64,000 nucleotides of DNA from RBG-16-64-13 sp963718375. Lineage in GTDB: Bacteria > Actinomycetota > Thermoleophilia > RBG-16-64-13. The DNA lies in the NCBI GenBank assembly GCA_963718375.1, contig CAVQZD010000002.1, forward strand, positions 48,757-112,756, given 5' to 3'. Under the pieces are notes generated by a model that searched no databases, was not told the origin of the DNA, and saw nothing but the letters and a program-made list of their open reading frames with translations. A program made the position numbers and the translations under genes. Each line of letters opens with the position of its first letter. Position 1 is the first letter of the stretch. Positions 38,372 through 45,690 of this stretch are shown here, one piece after another.

Positions 38372-38464
38372 ATCTAACAAGCGCTAGCAGACGGACTTCC
38401 TGCGCTGGCAAATGCATGGGGTACCATGGCCAGCGGGAGCCGCTGAAGCGCAAGAACGTTAGGT
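38372..38464 (+). repeat. attC9 (type B)
   Basis: R'' ATCTAAC, R' GTTAGGT. Arms GCGCTAGCAGACGGAC and CCGCTGAAGCGCAAGAAC. Confidence 0.9.
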
Positions 38465-38483
38465 ACACGCCGAGGAGGGGGTT

Positions 38484-39368
38484 ATGGACGAGGCTGAGGA
38501 GAAGGTATACGGCGCGCAGTTCGTGCAGTACCTCGGCCCCGTGCTGGAGGCGTTGAGGGCGCTCGGTGGCTCGGCGACACCCGCAGAAGTTGTAGACCGG
38601 GTTGCTCGAGATCTCCGCGTCCCGGATAAGGTCCAGACAGAACTCATGCCATCCGGCACCCCACGGTTTCCAAACCAGGTTGCATGGGCGCGTTTCTATC
38701 TGAGGCGCGAGGGGCTAATCGACGCTTCGAAGCGCGGCGTATGGAGCCTGACCGAGAAGGGCCTCACAACGACTCTGACCTTCGAGCAGTCGCGCGAGAT
38801 ATTCCTGAAGTGGGTGCAGATTTACGCGGACGCGCGCAAGGAGCGGGCCTCACGGCAGGCTGAGGAGCCTGAGGGCGAAGAACCGTCCCCCGGCGAAGAA
38901 GACCACACCAGCGACTATCGTCAGCAGCTGGCCTCTGTACTCCGGAGTCTGCCGCCGGCTGGGTTCGAGCGTCTCTGCCAGCGCCTCCTGCGCGAGGCTG
39001 GATTCGTCGAGGTTGTCGTGACGGGTCGCAGCAGTGACGGTGGGATTGACGGACACGGGACCCTGCAGGTGAACCCGCTTGTCAGATTCAGAGTTCTGTT
39101 TCAGTGCAAGCGTTTCAAGGACGCTGTGTCGCCTTCGATTGTCCGTGACTTTCGTGGTGCTATGCAGGGCCGTGCTGACAAGGGAATCATCATGACCACG
39201 GGCCGCTTCACCACTGAGGCGCGCAAAGAGGCCGTTCGCGACGGCGTGCCACCGATTGAGTTGCTTGATGGCGAGCGGATGATCGACATGTTTGTGGAAC
39301 TGGAACTCGGCCTTCGACCCGTCACGGCGTACGAAATCGATGACGAGTTCTTCGACGAGTTCCGGTAG
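38484..39368 (+). CDS. Cassette 10: Mrr-type restriction endonuclease
   Basis: A 294-residue protein with an N-terminal winged-helix Mrr_N domain (about 15-100; AEVVDRVARDL, VWSLTEKG) and a C-terminal PD-(D/E)XK nuclease domain. The catalytic residues are visible in GRSSDGGIDGHG (Asp189) and LFQCKR (Gln207, Lys209). Mrr enzymes cut methylated foreign DNA. An acidic linker (128-140) joins the domains. ATG 38484 follows GAGGAGGGGG. It is alone in its cassette with no methylase, as expected for a type IV enzyme. Intact. Confidence 0.9.
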   Translation: MDEAEEKVYGAQFVQYLGPVLEALRALGGSATPAEVVDRVARDLRVPDKVQTELMPSGTPRFPNQVAWARFYLRREGLIDASKRGVWSLTEKGLTTTLTFEQSREIFLKWVQIYADARKERASRQAEEPEGEEPSPGEEDHTSDYRQQLASVLRSLPPAGFERLCQRLLREAGFVEVVVTGRSSDGGIDGHGTLQVNPLVRFRVLFQCKRFKDAVSPSIVRDFRGAMQGRADKGIIMTTGRFTTEARKEAVRDGVPPIELLDGERMIDMFVELELGLRPVTAYEIDDEFFDEFR

Positions 39369-39379
39369 CTTGGGGCAGT

Positions 39380-39472
39380 ACCTAACAAGCGCTAGCAGAC
39401 GGACTTCCTGCGCTGGCTAATGCATGGAGTACCATGGCCAGCGGGAGCCGCTGAAGCGCAGAGACGTTAGCA
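39380..39472 (+). repeat. attC10 (type B)
   Basis: R'' ACCTAAC, R' GTTAGCA. Closely similar to attC9. Confidence 0.9.
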
Positions 39473-39775
39473 GTACATGGGATTTCCGTTCGTTGCTCAG
39501 GTGGTGGGCGCAGCTTCGGTTGTCGCACGGTTTCGGACCGAGGCGGGTCGTGTTCCGGATCGAAGGTTCGGTGGTCTCCGAAGGTCGGTGTTTCTCCGCA
39601 GCTGAGGCTCTGGCCGTGGCCCTCTTCCCGTGGCTCATTCTGAGGGTTCGTGGCAGTCGCTTTCATCTCTTTCTGCGTGATACGGTGACTGCTAACAGGC
39701 GCTTGCAGGCGGACTTCCTGCGCTGGCTAGTGCACGGAGTACCGTGGCCAGCGGGCGCCGCTGAAGCGCAGAGAC
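39466..39775 (+). repeat. Cassette 11, first unit of a 310-bp tandem duplication
   Basis: The whole cassette with its attC is repeated at 39776-40085 without a difference that I noticed. The repeat boundaries are the core sites. Confidence 0.85.
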
Positions 39776-39780
39776 GTTAG
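39493..39780 (+). CDS. Cassette 11: possible small protein reading through its attC
   Basis: A TTG-initiated frame of 95 codons, rich in Trp, Arg and Leu with one hydrophobic stretch (AALAVALFPWLILRV-like). It continues through attC11 and stops in the TTAG of the R' box. No family is recognised, and no strong ribosome site is seen. Another frame from ATG 39477 gives only about 40 residues. The cassette may be non-coding. It is followed by a tandem copy. Confidence 0.3.
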   Translation: MLRWWAQLRLSHGFGPRRVVFRIEGSVVSEGRCFSAAEALAVALFPWLILRVRGSRFHLFLRDTVTANRRLQADFLRWLVHGVPWPAGAAEAQRR

Positions 39781-39782
39781 CA
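39690..39782 (+). repeat. attC11 (type B)
   Basis: R'' TGCTAAC, R' GTTAGCA. Starts AACAGGCGCTTGCAGGCGGAC; central hairpin CACGGAGTACCGTG. Confidence 0.9.
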
Positions 39783-39802
39783 GTACATGGGATTTCCGTT
39801 CG

Positions 39803-40090
39803 TTGCTCAGGTGGTGGGCGCAGCTTCGGTTGTCGCACGGTTTCGGACCGAGGCGGGTCGTGTTCCGGATCGAAGGTTCGGTGGTCTCCGAAGGTCGGTG
39901 TTTCTCCGCAGCTGAGGCTCTGGCCGTGGCCCTCTTCCCGTGGCTCATTCTGAGGGTTCGTGGCAGTCGCTTTCATCTCTTTCTGCGTGATACGGTGACT
40001 GCTAACAGGCGCTTGCAGGCGGACTTCCTGCGCTGGCTAGTGCACGGAGTACCGTGGCCAGCGGGCGCCGCTGAAGCGCAGAGACGTTAG
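39803..40090 (+). CDS. Cassette 12: possible small protein, copy of cassette 11
   Basis: Same 95-codon frame as in cassette 11, offset by 310 bases. Support is as weak as for the first copy. Confidence 0.3.
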   Translation: MLRWWAQLRLSHGFGPRRVVFRIEGSVVSEGRCFSAAEALAVALFPWLILRVRGSRFHLFLRDTVTANRRLQADFLRWLVHGVPWPAGAAEAQRR

Positions 40091-40092
40091 CT
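40000..40092 (+). repeat. attC12 (type B)
   Basis: Copy of attC11, with R' continuing GTTAGCT into the next cassette. Confidence 0.9.
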
Positions 40093-40109
40093 GTATTCAG
40101 GGAAGTGCC

Positions 40110-40922
40110 ATGGGAACAGACGCCAATAACCACATCAACTCATCCGGATTCCCTCTGCAGATTGGCCTCAAGCACGCAATCAATGCGAGCAGCCGAGAGC
40201 ACGGGTGGCACGTCTTGCATACTGAGCACGGGTGGCAGAGCGAATTCACCGGTGAGTCTGGGTTCATTGATTTGGTCGTGGAGAACAGTCCCGAAACAGT
40301 GGTGCTGAACGTTGAATGCAAGCGTCCCCAGGACGCCAAGTGGCAGTTTCTGTTGCCCAAGCCATATGACAGCAAGCGGACTCGTGCGAAGTACTGGGCC
40401 TCCTCGATGTCCAAGGGCGGCGGGGGACATTTCGGCTGGCTAGATGCCCAGCTCGAGCCAGAGTCCTACGAATCAGCGTTCTGTGTCGTCGCGGGCCAAG
40501 ACGCTAAGAGCCGGCCGATGATTGAGCGGGTAGCGGCGCAGGTTGTCGAGTCCACGGAGGCACTCGCCCGGGAGGAGGAGCCCTTCCTGCGACAGAGGGA
40601 CCACTCAGGACTGCGCACCTACATCAACGTGATTGTCACGACGGCTACCTTGGAGGCTTGTAGGTTTGATCCTTCCCTGGTGAACCTTGATACCGGGAAG
40701 ATTGGCGAGATCGAAAGCGAAGAGGTTCCGTTCATCAGATTCCGCAAGCAGCTCTCGCCGCGACCGCAGTTTTCGGATCAGCTCGGAGAATGGAGGTTCG
40801 ACACACTAGCGAGGGCAAAGGAGAACACCGTCTTGGTGGTCCAGGCCACGCACTTTGTCGAGTTCTTGAAACGGGTCCAACTGGATCCCAGCATCGGGTC
40901 GTTGGTTGTGGGAAACAGCTAA
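40110..40922 (+). CDS. Cassette 13: PD-(D/E)XK nuclease-like protein
   Basis: A 270-residue protein of no named family. Residues 30-73 look like a restriction-endonuclease core: a helix with Glu30, then SGFIDLVVEN (Asp54) and VVLNVECKR (Glu69, Lys71), i.e. D-(X)n-ExK. The remaining 200 residues are mixed alpha/beta, with FCVVAGQDAKSRPMIERVA and a C-terminal VVQATHFVEFLKR. ATG 40110 follows GGGAAGTGCC. The stop codon lies inside the R'' box of its attC. Nuclease activity is an inference from the motif only. Confidence 0.65.
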   Translation: MGTDANNHINSSGFPLQIGLKHAINASSREHGWHVLHTEHGWQSEFTGESGFIDLVVENSPETVVLNVECKRPQDAKWQFLLPKPYDSKRTRAKYWASSMSKGGGGHFGWLDAQLEPESYESAFCVVAGQDAKSRPMIERVAAQVVESTEALAREEEPFLRQRDHSGLRTYINVIVTTATLEACRFDPSLVNLDTGKIGEIESEEVPFIRFRKQLSPRPQFSDQLGEWRFDTLARAKENTVLVVQATHFVEFLKRVQLDPSIGSLVVGNS

Positions 40923-41008
40923 CAAGCGCGTGCAACCGACATCCTGCGTTGGCTGTCGCATGGAGTACCATGGCCAACGGGCGCGGCTGACGCGCTAGAA
41001 CGTTAGCC
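40917..41008 (+). repeat. attC13 (type A)
   Basis: R'' AGCTAAC (containing the stop of the preceding gene), R' GTTAGCC, 92 bp. Confidence 0.9.
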
Positions 41009-41022
41009 AGAAGGGGGGATTT

Positions 41023-41457
41023 ATGGACGAACCGTGGTGGCAGTCGGATTGGGAAGCTCTCTGTGACAAGTACGGTGAGCAAGGCTACGATGCGCTAAGT
41101 AGTCCAGAGAAGGTCTGGGTGAACGTGCGCCAGCTGATTGACGAAACGGAGAACGGGGGGCTAATCGCCTACTTCTACAACCCTGGGGCCGACACGCTGG
41201 CGGATTGCCTTGTCGCCTTGGATACTCTTGGGGCCAAAGAAGTCAAACGTGAGGTCGAGCGCGTGGTCGCTCTGTTCCCGGGGGGCGTCTCGGAGGACAT
41301 AGACGAGCGCAATGAAGTCATAGAGACATGGGATGACGAGAAGACCGAGGAACTGCTGGAGAAGGTAGACGAGAAGCTCTACTCGCTCTTCGAGGGCCTT
41401 GAGTCAAGTCTCGAGAAGTATGTCCGCGGGCAAGGCTTGGGCGGTTCCTCTGTCTAA
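41023..41457 (+). CDS. Cassette 14: DUF4375 (DMP19-like) protein
   Basis: A 144-residue acidic protein with the DUF4375 pattern (KVWVNVRQLIDETENGGLIAYFYNPGADTLADCLVALDTLGA, residues about 30-72 in three parts). DMP19 of Neisseria, the best-known member, is a DNA-mimicking protein that binds a repressor. The C-terminal half is strongly acidic and helical, which would suit a DNA mimic, but binding partners here are unknown. ATG 41023 follows AAGGGGGGA. The stop lies in attC14. Confidence 0.75.
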   Translation: MDEPWWQSDWEALCDKYGEQGYDALSSPEKVWVNVRQLIDETENGGLIAYFYNPGADTLADCLVALDTLGAKEVKREVERVVALFPGGVSEDIDERNEVIETWDDEKTEELLEKVDEKLYSLFEGLESSLEKYVRGQGLGGSSV

Positions 41458-41544
41458 CAAGCGCGTGCAGTCCGACACCGGCGTTGGCATACTGCATGGA
41501 GTACCATGGCGAACGGGCGCGGCTGACGCGCTAGAACGTTAGGC
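41452..41544 (+). repeat. attC14 (type A)
   Basis: R'' GTCTAAC, R' GTTAGGC. Inner arm reads CACCGGCGTTGGCATACTGC. Confidence 0.9.
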
Positions 41545-41588
41545 CGAGCGGGGGATTTGTTGTCAATGGAGGCGGGAGGAGCAGCATA

Positions 41589-41777
41589 GTGGATGTGTTT
41601 ACCGTGGATTCGGGGCTGTTTCTTTGGTCGCTCTTGGTCACGCTCGTGGTCTTGGCCGTCATCATCTTCGTTATCGTATTTGCGGTTCGGCACTTCGGCC
41701 GACTCAGCCGCCGCGTTAAGATCTTGGAACGCGAGGCCGCAGAACTGGCTCGAGATGATGCGGACGCCCAAGGCTGA
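41589..41777 (+). CDS. Cassette 15: small single-span membrane protein
   Basis: 62 residues: a short N-terminus, one long hydrophobic segment (about residues 10-33), then a basic, helical tail (RRVKILEREAAEL). GTG 41589 follows GGGAGGAG. Function unknown. Confidence 0.6.
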   Translation: MDVFTVDSGLFLWSLLVTLVVLAVIIFVIVFAVRHFGRLSRRVKILEREAAELARDDADAQG

Positions 41778-41806
41778 GCGGTGTCTTCAGTGTACGCCGC
41801 AGGCCG

Positions 41807-41897
41807 GCCTAACAAGCGCGTGCAAACAGACGCCTGCGCCGGCTTTGCATGGAGTACCATGGCCGGCGGGCGCGGCTGACGCGCTAGAACGTTAGAA
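41807..41897 (+). repeat. attC15 (type A)
   Basis: R'' GCCTAAC, R' GTTAGAA, 91 bp. The inner arms are GCCGGC / GCCGGC, so substitutions on both sides keep the pairing. Confidence 0.9.
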
Positions 41898-41923
41898 ATA
41901 CATCTTCCCTCGATCATCCAAGG

Positions 41924-41960
41924 TTGACTCCTGCTATAGAAGGGGTATAGTTTCTATACC
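41924..41960 (+). promoter_or_regulatory. brnTA promoter and operator
   Basis: TTGACT (41924-41929) and TATAGT (41946-41951) are 16 bases apart, a good promoter. The palindrome GGTATAGTTTCTATACC (41944-41960) covers the -10 box. BrnA-type antitoxins repress their own operon, so this is the likely operator. Confidence 0.65.
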
Positions 41961-41985
41961 GTAATGGCGCACGGGGGGGCGATCG

Positions 41986-42249
41986 GTGGAGTTCGAGTTC
42001 GATGAGACCAAGTCCAAGGCGAACGCGGCCAAACATGGCATCGACTTCGTGGTTGCCCAAGCGCTCTGGCTGGACGAGCATCTGATCGAGATCCCCGCCA
42101 AGACGGTAGACGAGCCGCGCTCGCTCGTCATCGGTTTGATTGAGGGCAGACACTATTCTGCGGTCATTACGCACCGCGGGAACCGCATCCGGATCATCTC
42201 GGTCCGGCGCTCTCGGGAGAAGGAGGTGGCGCTTCATGAAGGCGAATGA
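41986..42249 (+). CDS. brnT: Cassette 16: BrnT-family toxin
   Basis: A RelE-fold ribonuclease toxin of 87 residues. The BrnT pattern is clear: FEFDETKSKANAAKHGIDF at the start and RIRIISVRRSREKE near the end. GTG 41986 follows GGGGGCGATC. The antitoxin gene overlaps its last 14 bases. The pair is carried together in one cassette and has its own promoter. Confidence 0.88.
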   Translation: MEFEFDETKSKANAAKHGIDFVVAQALWLDEHLIEIPAKTVDEPRSLVIGLIEGRHYSAVITHRGNRIRIISVRRSREKEVALHEGE

Positions 42250-42466
42250 GTTCGACAAGAAGTTCGATGAAGGTGTGGAAGACGTCGTCGACGATCTTGA
42301 CCTGTCCCAGGCCGCGCGTCCCAACGAGCCCTCGCGTCGCGTGAACGTCGATTTCCCCCCGTGGATGGTCGACTCCTTAGATCGCGAGGCGAAACGACTC
42401 GGGGTCACGCGGCAATCCGTGATCAAGGTCTGGATCGCGGAGAAGCTCGAGCGCAAGGCCTCCTGA
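42236..42466 (+). CDS. brnA: Cassette 16: BrnA-family antitoxin
   Basis: A 76-residue ribbon-helix-helix protein that neutralises BrnT and represses the operon. The C-terminal RHH fold is visible: RRVNVDFPPWMVDSLDREAKRLGVTRQSVIKVWIAEKL (about residues 34-72, given here in outline). ATG 42236 follows GGAGGTGGCG. It overlaps brnT. Confidence 0.87.
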   Translation: MKANEFDKKFDEGVEDVVDDLDLSQAARPNEPSRRVNVDFPPWMVDSLDREAKRLGVTRQSVIKVWIAEKLERKAS

Positions 42467-42486
42467 GCCACAAGCTTGGCCCCGAT

Positions 42487-42578
42487 TTCTAACAAGCGCG
42501 TGCAGCCGACATCCTGCGTCGGCTACTGCATGGAGTACCATGGCCAACGGGCGCGGCTGACGCGCTAGAACGTTAGGT
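42487..42578 (+). repeat. attC16 (type A)
   Basis: R'' TTCTAAC, R' GTTAGGT, 92 bp. Confidence 0.9.
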
Positions 42579-42604
42579 GTATTCCAGGGGGAATGGTCTG
42601 TGGT

Positions 42605-42640
42605 TTGTATTGGGTGACAGACGTGTATACAATGGTATAC
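42605..42640 (+). promoter_or_regulatory. Promoter and operator of the Phd/PIN pair
   Basis: TTGTAT (42605-42610) and TACAAT (42628-42633) are 17 bases apart. Two GTATAC hexamers, spaced by AATG (42625-42640), form a palindrome over the -10 box. A strong AAGGAGG precedes the antitoxin start. Confidence 0.6.
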
Positions 42641-42656
42641 GCGAAGGAGGTTACCC

Positions 42657-42944
42657 ATGAGATTCGTAAGTGTTCGCGATCTGCGAGGCCGCTCAGCCGA
42701 GATCTGGCGCGAGTTGCCGGGAGAGCGCGAGATGGTCATAACCAATAACGGTAGACCTGTCGCGATTCTCGCCACAGTGAGCGAGTCCAACTTGGAGGAG
42801 TCCCTGGCTGCCTTTCGGCAGGCGCGCGCGGTCGAGGCCGTGAGTTCGATGCAGCGTCGCGCAGTGGCGATCGGAGCTGATGCGATCACCGCGGCCGACA
42901 TCGAGGCCGAGATAGCGGCCGTACGAGCAGCGCGCAAGGGTTGA
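42657..42944 (+). CDS. Cassette 17: Phd/YefM-type antitoxin
   Basis: A 95-residue antitoxin with the Phd N-terminal DNA-binding domain (VSVRDLRGRSAEIWREL, EMVITNNGRPVAILATV) and a helical C-terminal toxin-binding tail. ATG 42657 has AAGGAGG at 42644-42650. Its TGA stop overlaps the TTG start of the PIN toxin, so translation is coupled. Confidence 0.85.
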   Translation: MRFVSVRDLRGRSAEIWRELPGEREMVITNNGRPVAILATVSESNLEESLAAFRQARAVEAVSSMQRRAVAIGADAITAADIEAEIAAVRAARKG

Positions 42945-43366
42945 GGATAGTCCTGGACACCAACGTCCTCGTCTCTGGCCTGCTCTCTCCGTTTGGCCCG
43001 CCAGGTGAGGTTGTCAGAATGGTCTCGGCCGGCGCTATCCGCCTGTGCGTAGACGCACGTCTGCAGGCCGAGTATGAGCAGGTGCTTCTGCGACCTCGGT
43101 TCGGTCTCGATCCTGATGCTGTCGCTGCTTTGCTCGACTACATCGACGTCACCAGCGACAAGGTCGCGTCCGCGCCCCTGGGCGGGCGCCTGCCAGATCC
43201 CGACGACGAGGCGTTTCTTGAGGTGGCCGTGGCGTCCGGGGCCGAATACTTGGTCACGGGCAACCTTGTACACTTTCCAGCGGAGGCATGCGCGGGTGTT
43301 GCCGTCGTTTCGCCAGCCGTGTTCGTCGAGACGTACCGGTTGGCGGAGGAACCGGGAAACACCTAA
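42941..43366 (+). CDS. Cassette 17: PIN-domain toxin
   Basis: A VapC-like ribonuclease of the COG1569 type, 141 residues. Acidic PIN residues: Asp6 (LDTNVLVSGLL), Glu44, Asp86-89 (LPDPDDE) and the TGN motif near 106. Starts at TTG within the antitoxin stop. Its own stop codon lies inside the R'' box of attC17. Confidence 0.86.
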   Translation: MRIVLDTNVLVSGLLSPFGPPGEVVRMVSAGAIRLCVDARLQAEYEQVLLRPRFGLDPDAVAALLDYIDVTSDKVASAPLGGRLPDPDDEAFLEVAVASGAEYLVTGNLVHFPAEACAGVAVVSPAVFVETYRLAEEPGNT

Positions 43367-43452
43367 CAAGCGCGTGCAGCCGACATCCTGCGTCGGCTAC
43401 TGCATGGAGTACCATGGCCAACGGGCGCGGCTGACGCGCTAGAACGTTAGCT
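43361..43452 (+). repeat. attC17 (type A)
   Basis: R'' ACCTAAC, R' GTTAGCT. Practically the same as attC16 (CAGCCGACATCCTGCGTCGG). Confidence 0.9.
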
Positions 43453-43454
43453 TC

Positions 43455-43488
43455 ATAACGTTTGACATATGACGCTGCGCGTTATATC
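43455..43488 (+). promoter_or_regulatory. higBA promoter and operator
   Basis: TTGACA (43462-43467) and TATATC (43483-43488) with 15 bases between them. The inverted repeat ATAACG (43455-43460) / CGTTAT (43480-43485) frames the promoter, as expected for HigA autorepression. Confidence 0.55.
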
Positions 43489-43497
43489 CTATGGCTT

Positions 43498-43779
43498 ATG
43501 ATCAAGTCGTTCGCCGACTCCGAGACATCGAAGGTGTTCAACCGGGAGTTCTCTCGGAAGTTGGCCGGCGATATTCAGGCTGTGGCCTTGCGAAAGCTGC
43601 GTATGCTCAGCAATGCTCTCGCCATCAACGATCTTCGAAGCCCGCCAGCCAACAGGCTGGAGAAGCTGTCGGGAAATCGCGAGGGTCAGCACAGTATTCG
43701 CATCAACGACCAGTATCGGATCTGCTTCGTTTGGAGAAGCGGGGACGCCTACGACGTAGAGATCGTGGACTATCACTAG
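43498..43779 (+). CDS. higB: Cassette 18: HigB-family toxin
   Basis: RelE-superfamily mRNA interferase of 93 residues. IKSFADSETSKVFN at the start, then PPANRLEKLSG and QHSIRINDQYRICFVW, are typical of the killer protein HigB. ATG 43498 is used; the frame is open further upstream but overlaps the promoter. Toxin first, antitoxin second, is the normal hig order. Confidence 0.9.
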   Translation: MIKSFADSETSKVFNREFSRKLAGDIQAVALRKLRMLSNALAINDLRSPPANRLEKLSGNREGQHSIRINDQYRICFVWRSGDAYDVEIVDYH

Positions 43780-43793
43780 AAAGGAGGCCCGAA

Positions 43794-44099
43794 GTGACGA
43801 CTAAGAAGCTCGCACCGGTACATCCCGGTGAGGTCCTGCTCGAGGAGTTCCTCAGCCCGCTGGGTCTGAGTCAGAACAGGTTGGCCTTGAGTATCGGTGT
43901 GTCGCCTCGGCGTATCAACGAGATCGTTCTGGGCAAGCGTCGCGTGACTGCTGAGACTGCGCTGCGTCTGGGGCGGTATCTCGATACGACGCCTCAGTTC
44001 TGGCTCGGTCTTCAGGCGGACTATGATCTGGACGTCGCAGAGGATGAGCTGGGGGAGCGGCTCGATCGCGAGGTCCGTGGTCATGCTGTAGCAGTATGA
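43794..44099 (+). CDS. higA: Cassette 18: HigA-family antitoxin
   Basis: A 101-residue XRE-type helix-turn-helix antitoxin. HPGEVLLEEFLSPLGLSQ and RRINEIVLGKRRVTAETALRL are the diagnostic segments. GTG 43794 has AAGGAGG at 43781-43787 and lies 14 bases after the toxin stop. Confidence 0.91.
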   Translation: MTTKKLAPVHPGEVLLEEFLSPLGLSQNRLALSIGVSPRRINEIVLGKRRVTAETALRLGRYLDTTPQFWLGLQADYDLDVAEDELGERLDREVRGHAVAV

Positions 44100-44107
44100 C
44101 GTTAGAA

Positions 44108-44200
44108 AGCTAACAAGCGCGTGCAGTCCGACGCCGGCGTTGGCTCAATGCATGGAGTACCATGGCCAACGGGCGCGGCTGACGCGCTAGAACGTTAGAC
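44108..44200 (+). repeat. attC18 (type A)
   Basis: R'' AGCTAAC, R' GTTAGAC, 93 bp. Confidence 0.9.
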
Positions 44201-44256
44201 CGATACCATCCGTGGCGATGTAGGCTATCGTATGGTTGTCCCGAGGAGGTGAGCCC

Positions 44257-44466
44257 ATGCATTCGTATCGTTTTGTAGTCGAGCGTGACCCTGAGACCGG
44301 TGTCCTGGTCGGTTATGTGCCGGGATGGCCAGGCGCGCACACCCAGGGCTCCGACATGGATGAACTGCAGCAGAACCTGCGAGAGGTAATCGAGATGATG
44401 TTGGAGGACGGTCAGCCGACGCTCGAGTCGGAGTTCGTCGACGTGCGGACAGTCCAGGTTGCCTGA
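44257..44466 (+). CDS. hicB: Cassette 19: HicB-family antitoxin
   Basis: A 69-residue HicB with the degenerate RNase-H-like fold: YRFVVERDPETGVLVGYVPGW followed by GSDMDELQQNLREVIEMML. It lacks a C-terminal DNA-binding domain, so it is of the short HicB type. ATG 44257 has GAGGAGGTGAG in front. Antitoxin precedes toxin. Confidence 0.87.
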   Translation: MHSYRFVVERDPETGVLVGYVPGWPGAHTQGSDMDELQQNLREVIEMMLEDGQPTLESEFVDVRTVQVA

Positions 44467-44468
44467 CT

Positions 44469-44693
44469 TTGGGTACCCTGCCGGTCCTCAAGCCTAGGCA
44501 GGTCGTCGCTCTACTAGAGGCCCACGGTTTCACAGAAGTAAGGCAGCGTGGCTCGCACAAGCAGTTTCGGCACCCTGACGGTCGCTGCACCACAGTCCCT
44601 TTCCACGCAAGTCGCGATATCTCTCCCACGCTCCTGCGCAAGATCGCGGCCGATGTCCATTTGACCATTGATGAGTTCCTGAGCCTTCTGTGA
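44469..44693 (+). CDS. hicA: Cassette 19: HicA-family toxin
   Basis: A 74-residue double-stranded-RNA-binding-fold mRNA interferase. The catalytic His is in RQRGSHKQFRHPDG, followed by TTVPFHASRDISPTLLRKI, both typical of HicA. TTG 44469 begins 2 bases after the HicB stop. Confidence 0.88.
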   Translation: MGTLPVLKPRQVVALLEAHGFTEVRQRGSHKQFRHPDGRCTTVPFHASRDISPTLLRKIAADVHLTIDEFLSLL

Positions 44694-44700
44694 GGGTACG

Positions 44701-44793
44701 GTCTAACAGGCGCGTGCAGTCCGACATCCTGCGTTGGCTACTGCATGGAGTACCATGGGCAACGGGCGCGGCTGACGCGCTAGAACGTTGGAC
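44701..44793 (+). repeat. attC19 (type A, variant core)
   Basis: R'' GTCTAAC followed by AGGCGCG instead of AAGCGCG. R' is GTTGGAC, which still fits the GTTRRRY core consensus. Confidence 0.87.
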
Positions 44794-44808
44794 GGACCGG
44801 AACGCGGT

Positions 44809-45333
44809 GTGATTTCTGAGTACGCTATTCAGCTCGCACTACCGGCACACGTCCCCTCACTTCCCGGAATCGAACGCTCCGCCGCTTCGCTCTTCGCTGG
44901 AATCCTGTCGGAGGCTCTCCTTGATGCGACCACGCCGCTCCCCATGCTGGAGGAGGCACAGCAGGCGGGACGCCTGTGGGTCGCGGTCGACGCCGGCGGC
45001 TCACCAGTCGGCTTCGTGCTCGTGGAGCTGGTGGGCGCGCGGGTCCACATCGCTGAGTTGGACGTATCGCCCGATCACCAGCGTCGCGGCGTCGGCACGC
45101 GTCTGCTTCGGGCGCTTGCAGCTTGGGCGGCGGACCATGGTTTCGCTGAGATTACTCTCACCACTTATCGTGACATCCCATGGAACGCTCCCGCTTACCG
45201 CGGGATGGGTTTCGACTTCATTCCGCCGTCTGATCTGGATGAGCACTTGCGCAGTCACATGGATCAGGAGGAAGCGTCCGGCTTTGGTGTGGCACCGCGG
45301 GTCGCTATGCGGAAGCAGCTGACTGCCGTCTAA
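44809..45333 (+). CDS. Cassette 20: GNAT-family acetyltransferase
   Basis: An acetyl-CoA-dependent N-acetyltransferase. The acetyl-CoA motif VSPDHQRRGVGTRLLRAL and the later NAPAYRGMGFDF are clear. GTG 44809 is used; an earlier TTG (44788) lies within the attC core. About 174 aa. Small GNATs are common cassette cargo, and some modify antibiotics, but this one gives no hint of substrate. The stop lies in the attC20 R'' box. Confidence 0.88.
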   Translation: MISEYAIQLALPAHVPSLPGIERSAASLFAGILSEALLDATTPLPMLEEAQQAGRLWVAVDAGGSPVGFVLVELVGARVHIAELDVSPDHQRRGVGTRLLRALAAWAADHGFAEITLTTYRDIPWNAPAYRGMGFDFIPPSDLDEHLRSHMDQEEASGFGVAPRVAMRKQLTAV

Positions 45334-45421
45334 CAAGCGCGTGCAGTCCGACTTGCCTGCGTTGCCTAATGCATGGAGTACCATGGCCAACGGGCGCGGC
45401 TGACGCGCTAGAACGTTAGCC
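45328..45421 (+). repeat. attC20 (type A)
   Basis: R'' GTCTAAC, R' GTTAGCC. The inner arm reads CTTGCCTGCGTTGCC. Confidence 0.9.
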
Positions 45422-45477
45422 GCACTCGTCCCAAGGTTGCATGTGTACGTGTCCCATTCGCGAGGTATCATCAACCC

Positions 45478-45690
45478 ATGAGCATGCCTGCTATCGATAT
45501 CAACGCCATGGAGCCCGAGGAGCGTCTGCGGCTCATCGGTGATCTCTGGGACTCCCTCAGTGAGAGCCCTGAGGACGTCGGTCTCACCCCGGCCCAGCGC
45601 GCTGAACTCGACCGTCGCCTGGACAGACTGGAGTCTGGCAAAGCGAAACTGGTGTCTTGGGACGAGCTCAAGGCGCGCCTTGTCGGCTGA
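45478..45690 (+). CDS. Cassette 21: PF09720-type addiction-module antitoxin
   Basis: A 70-residue helical protein of the putative addiction-module component family (EERLRLIGDLWDSL near the start, LTPAQRAELDRRLDRLE in the middle, SWDELKARL at the end). The ParE-like toxin gene overlaps its last bases. Confidence 0.86.
   Translation: MSMPAIDINAMEPEERLRLIGDLWDSLSESPEDVGLTPAQRAELDRRLDRLESGKAKLVSWDELKARLVG

Noticed and set aside
39382..39976. Minus-strand frames of 73-94 residues repeated in cassettes 11 and 12
   Set aside because: They read through attC sequence on the other strand; repetition comes from the duplicated DNA, not from a gene family.
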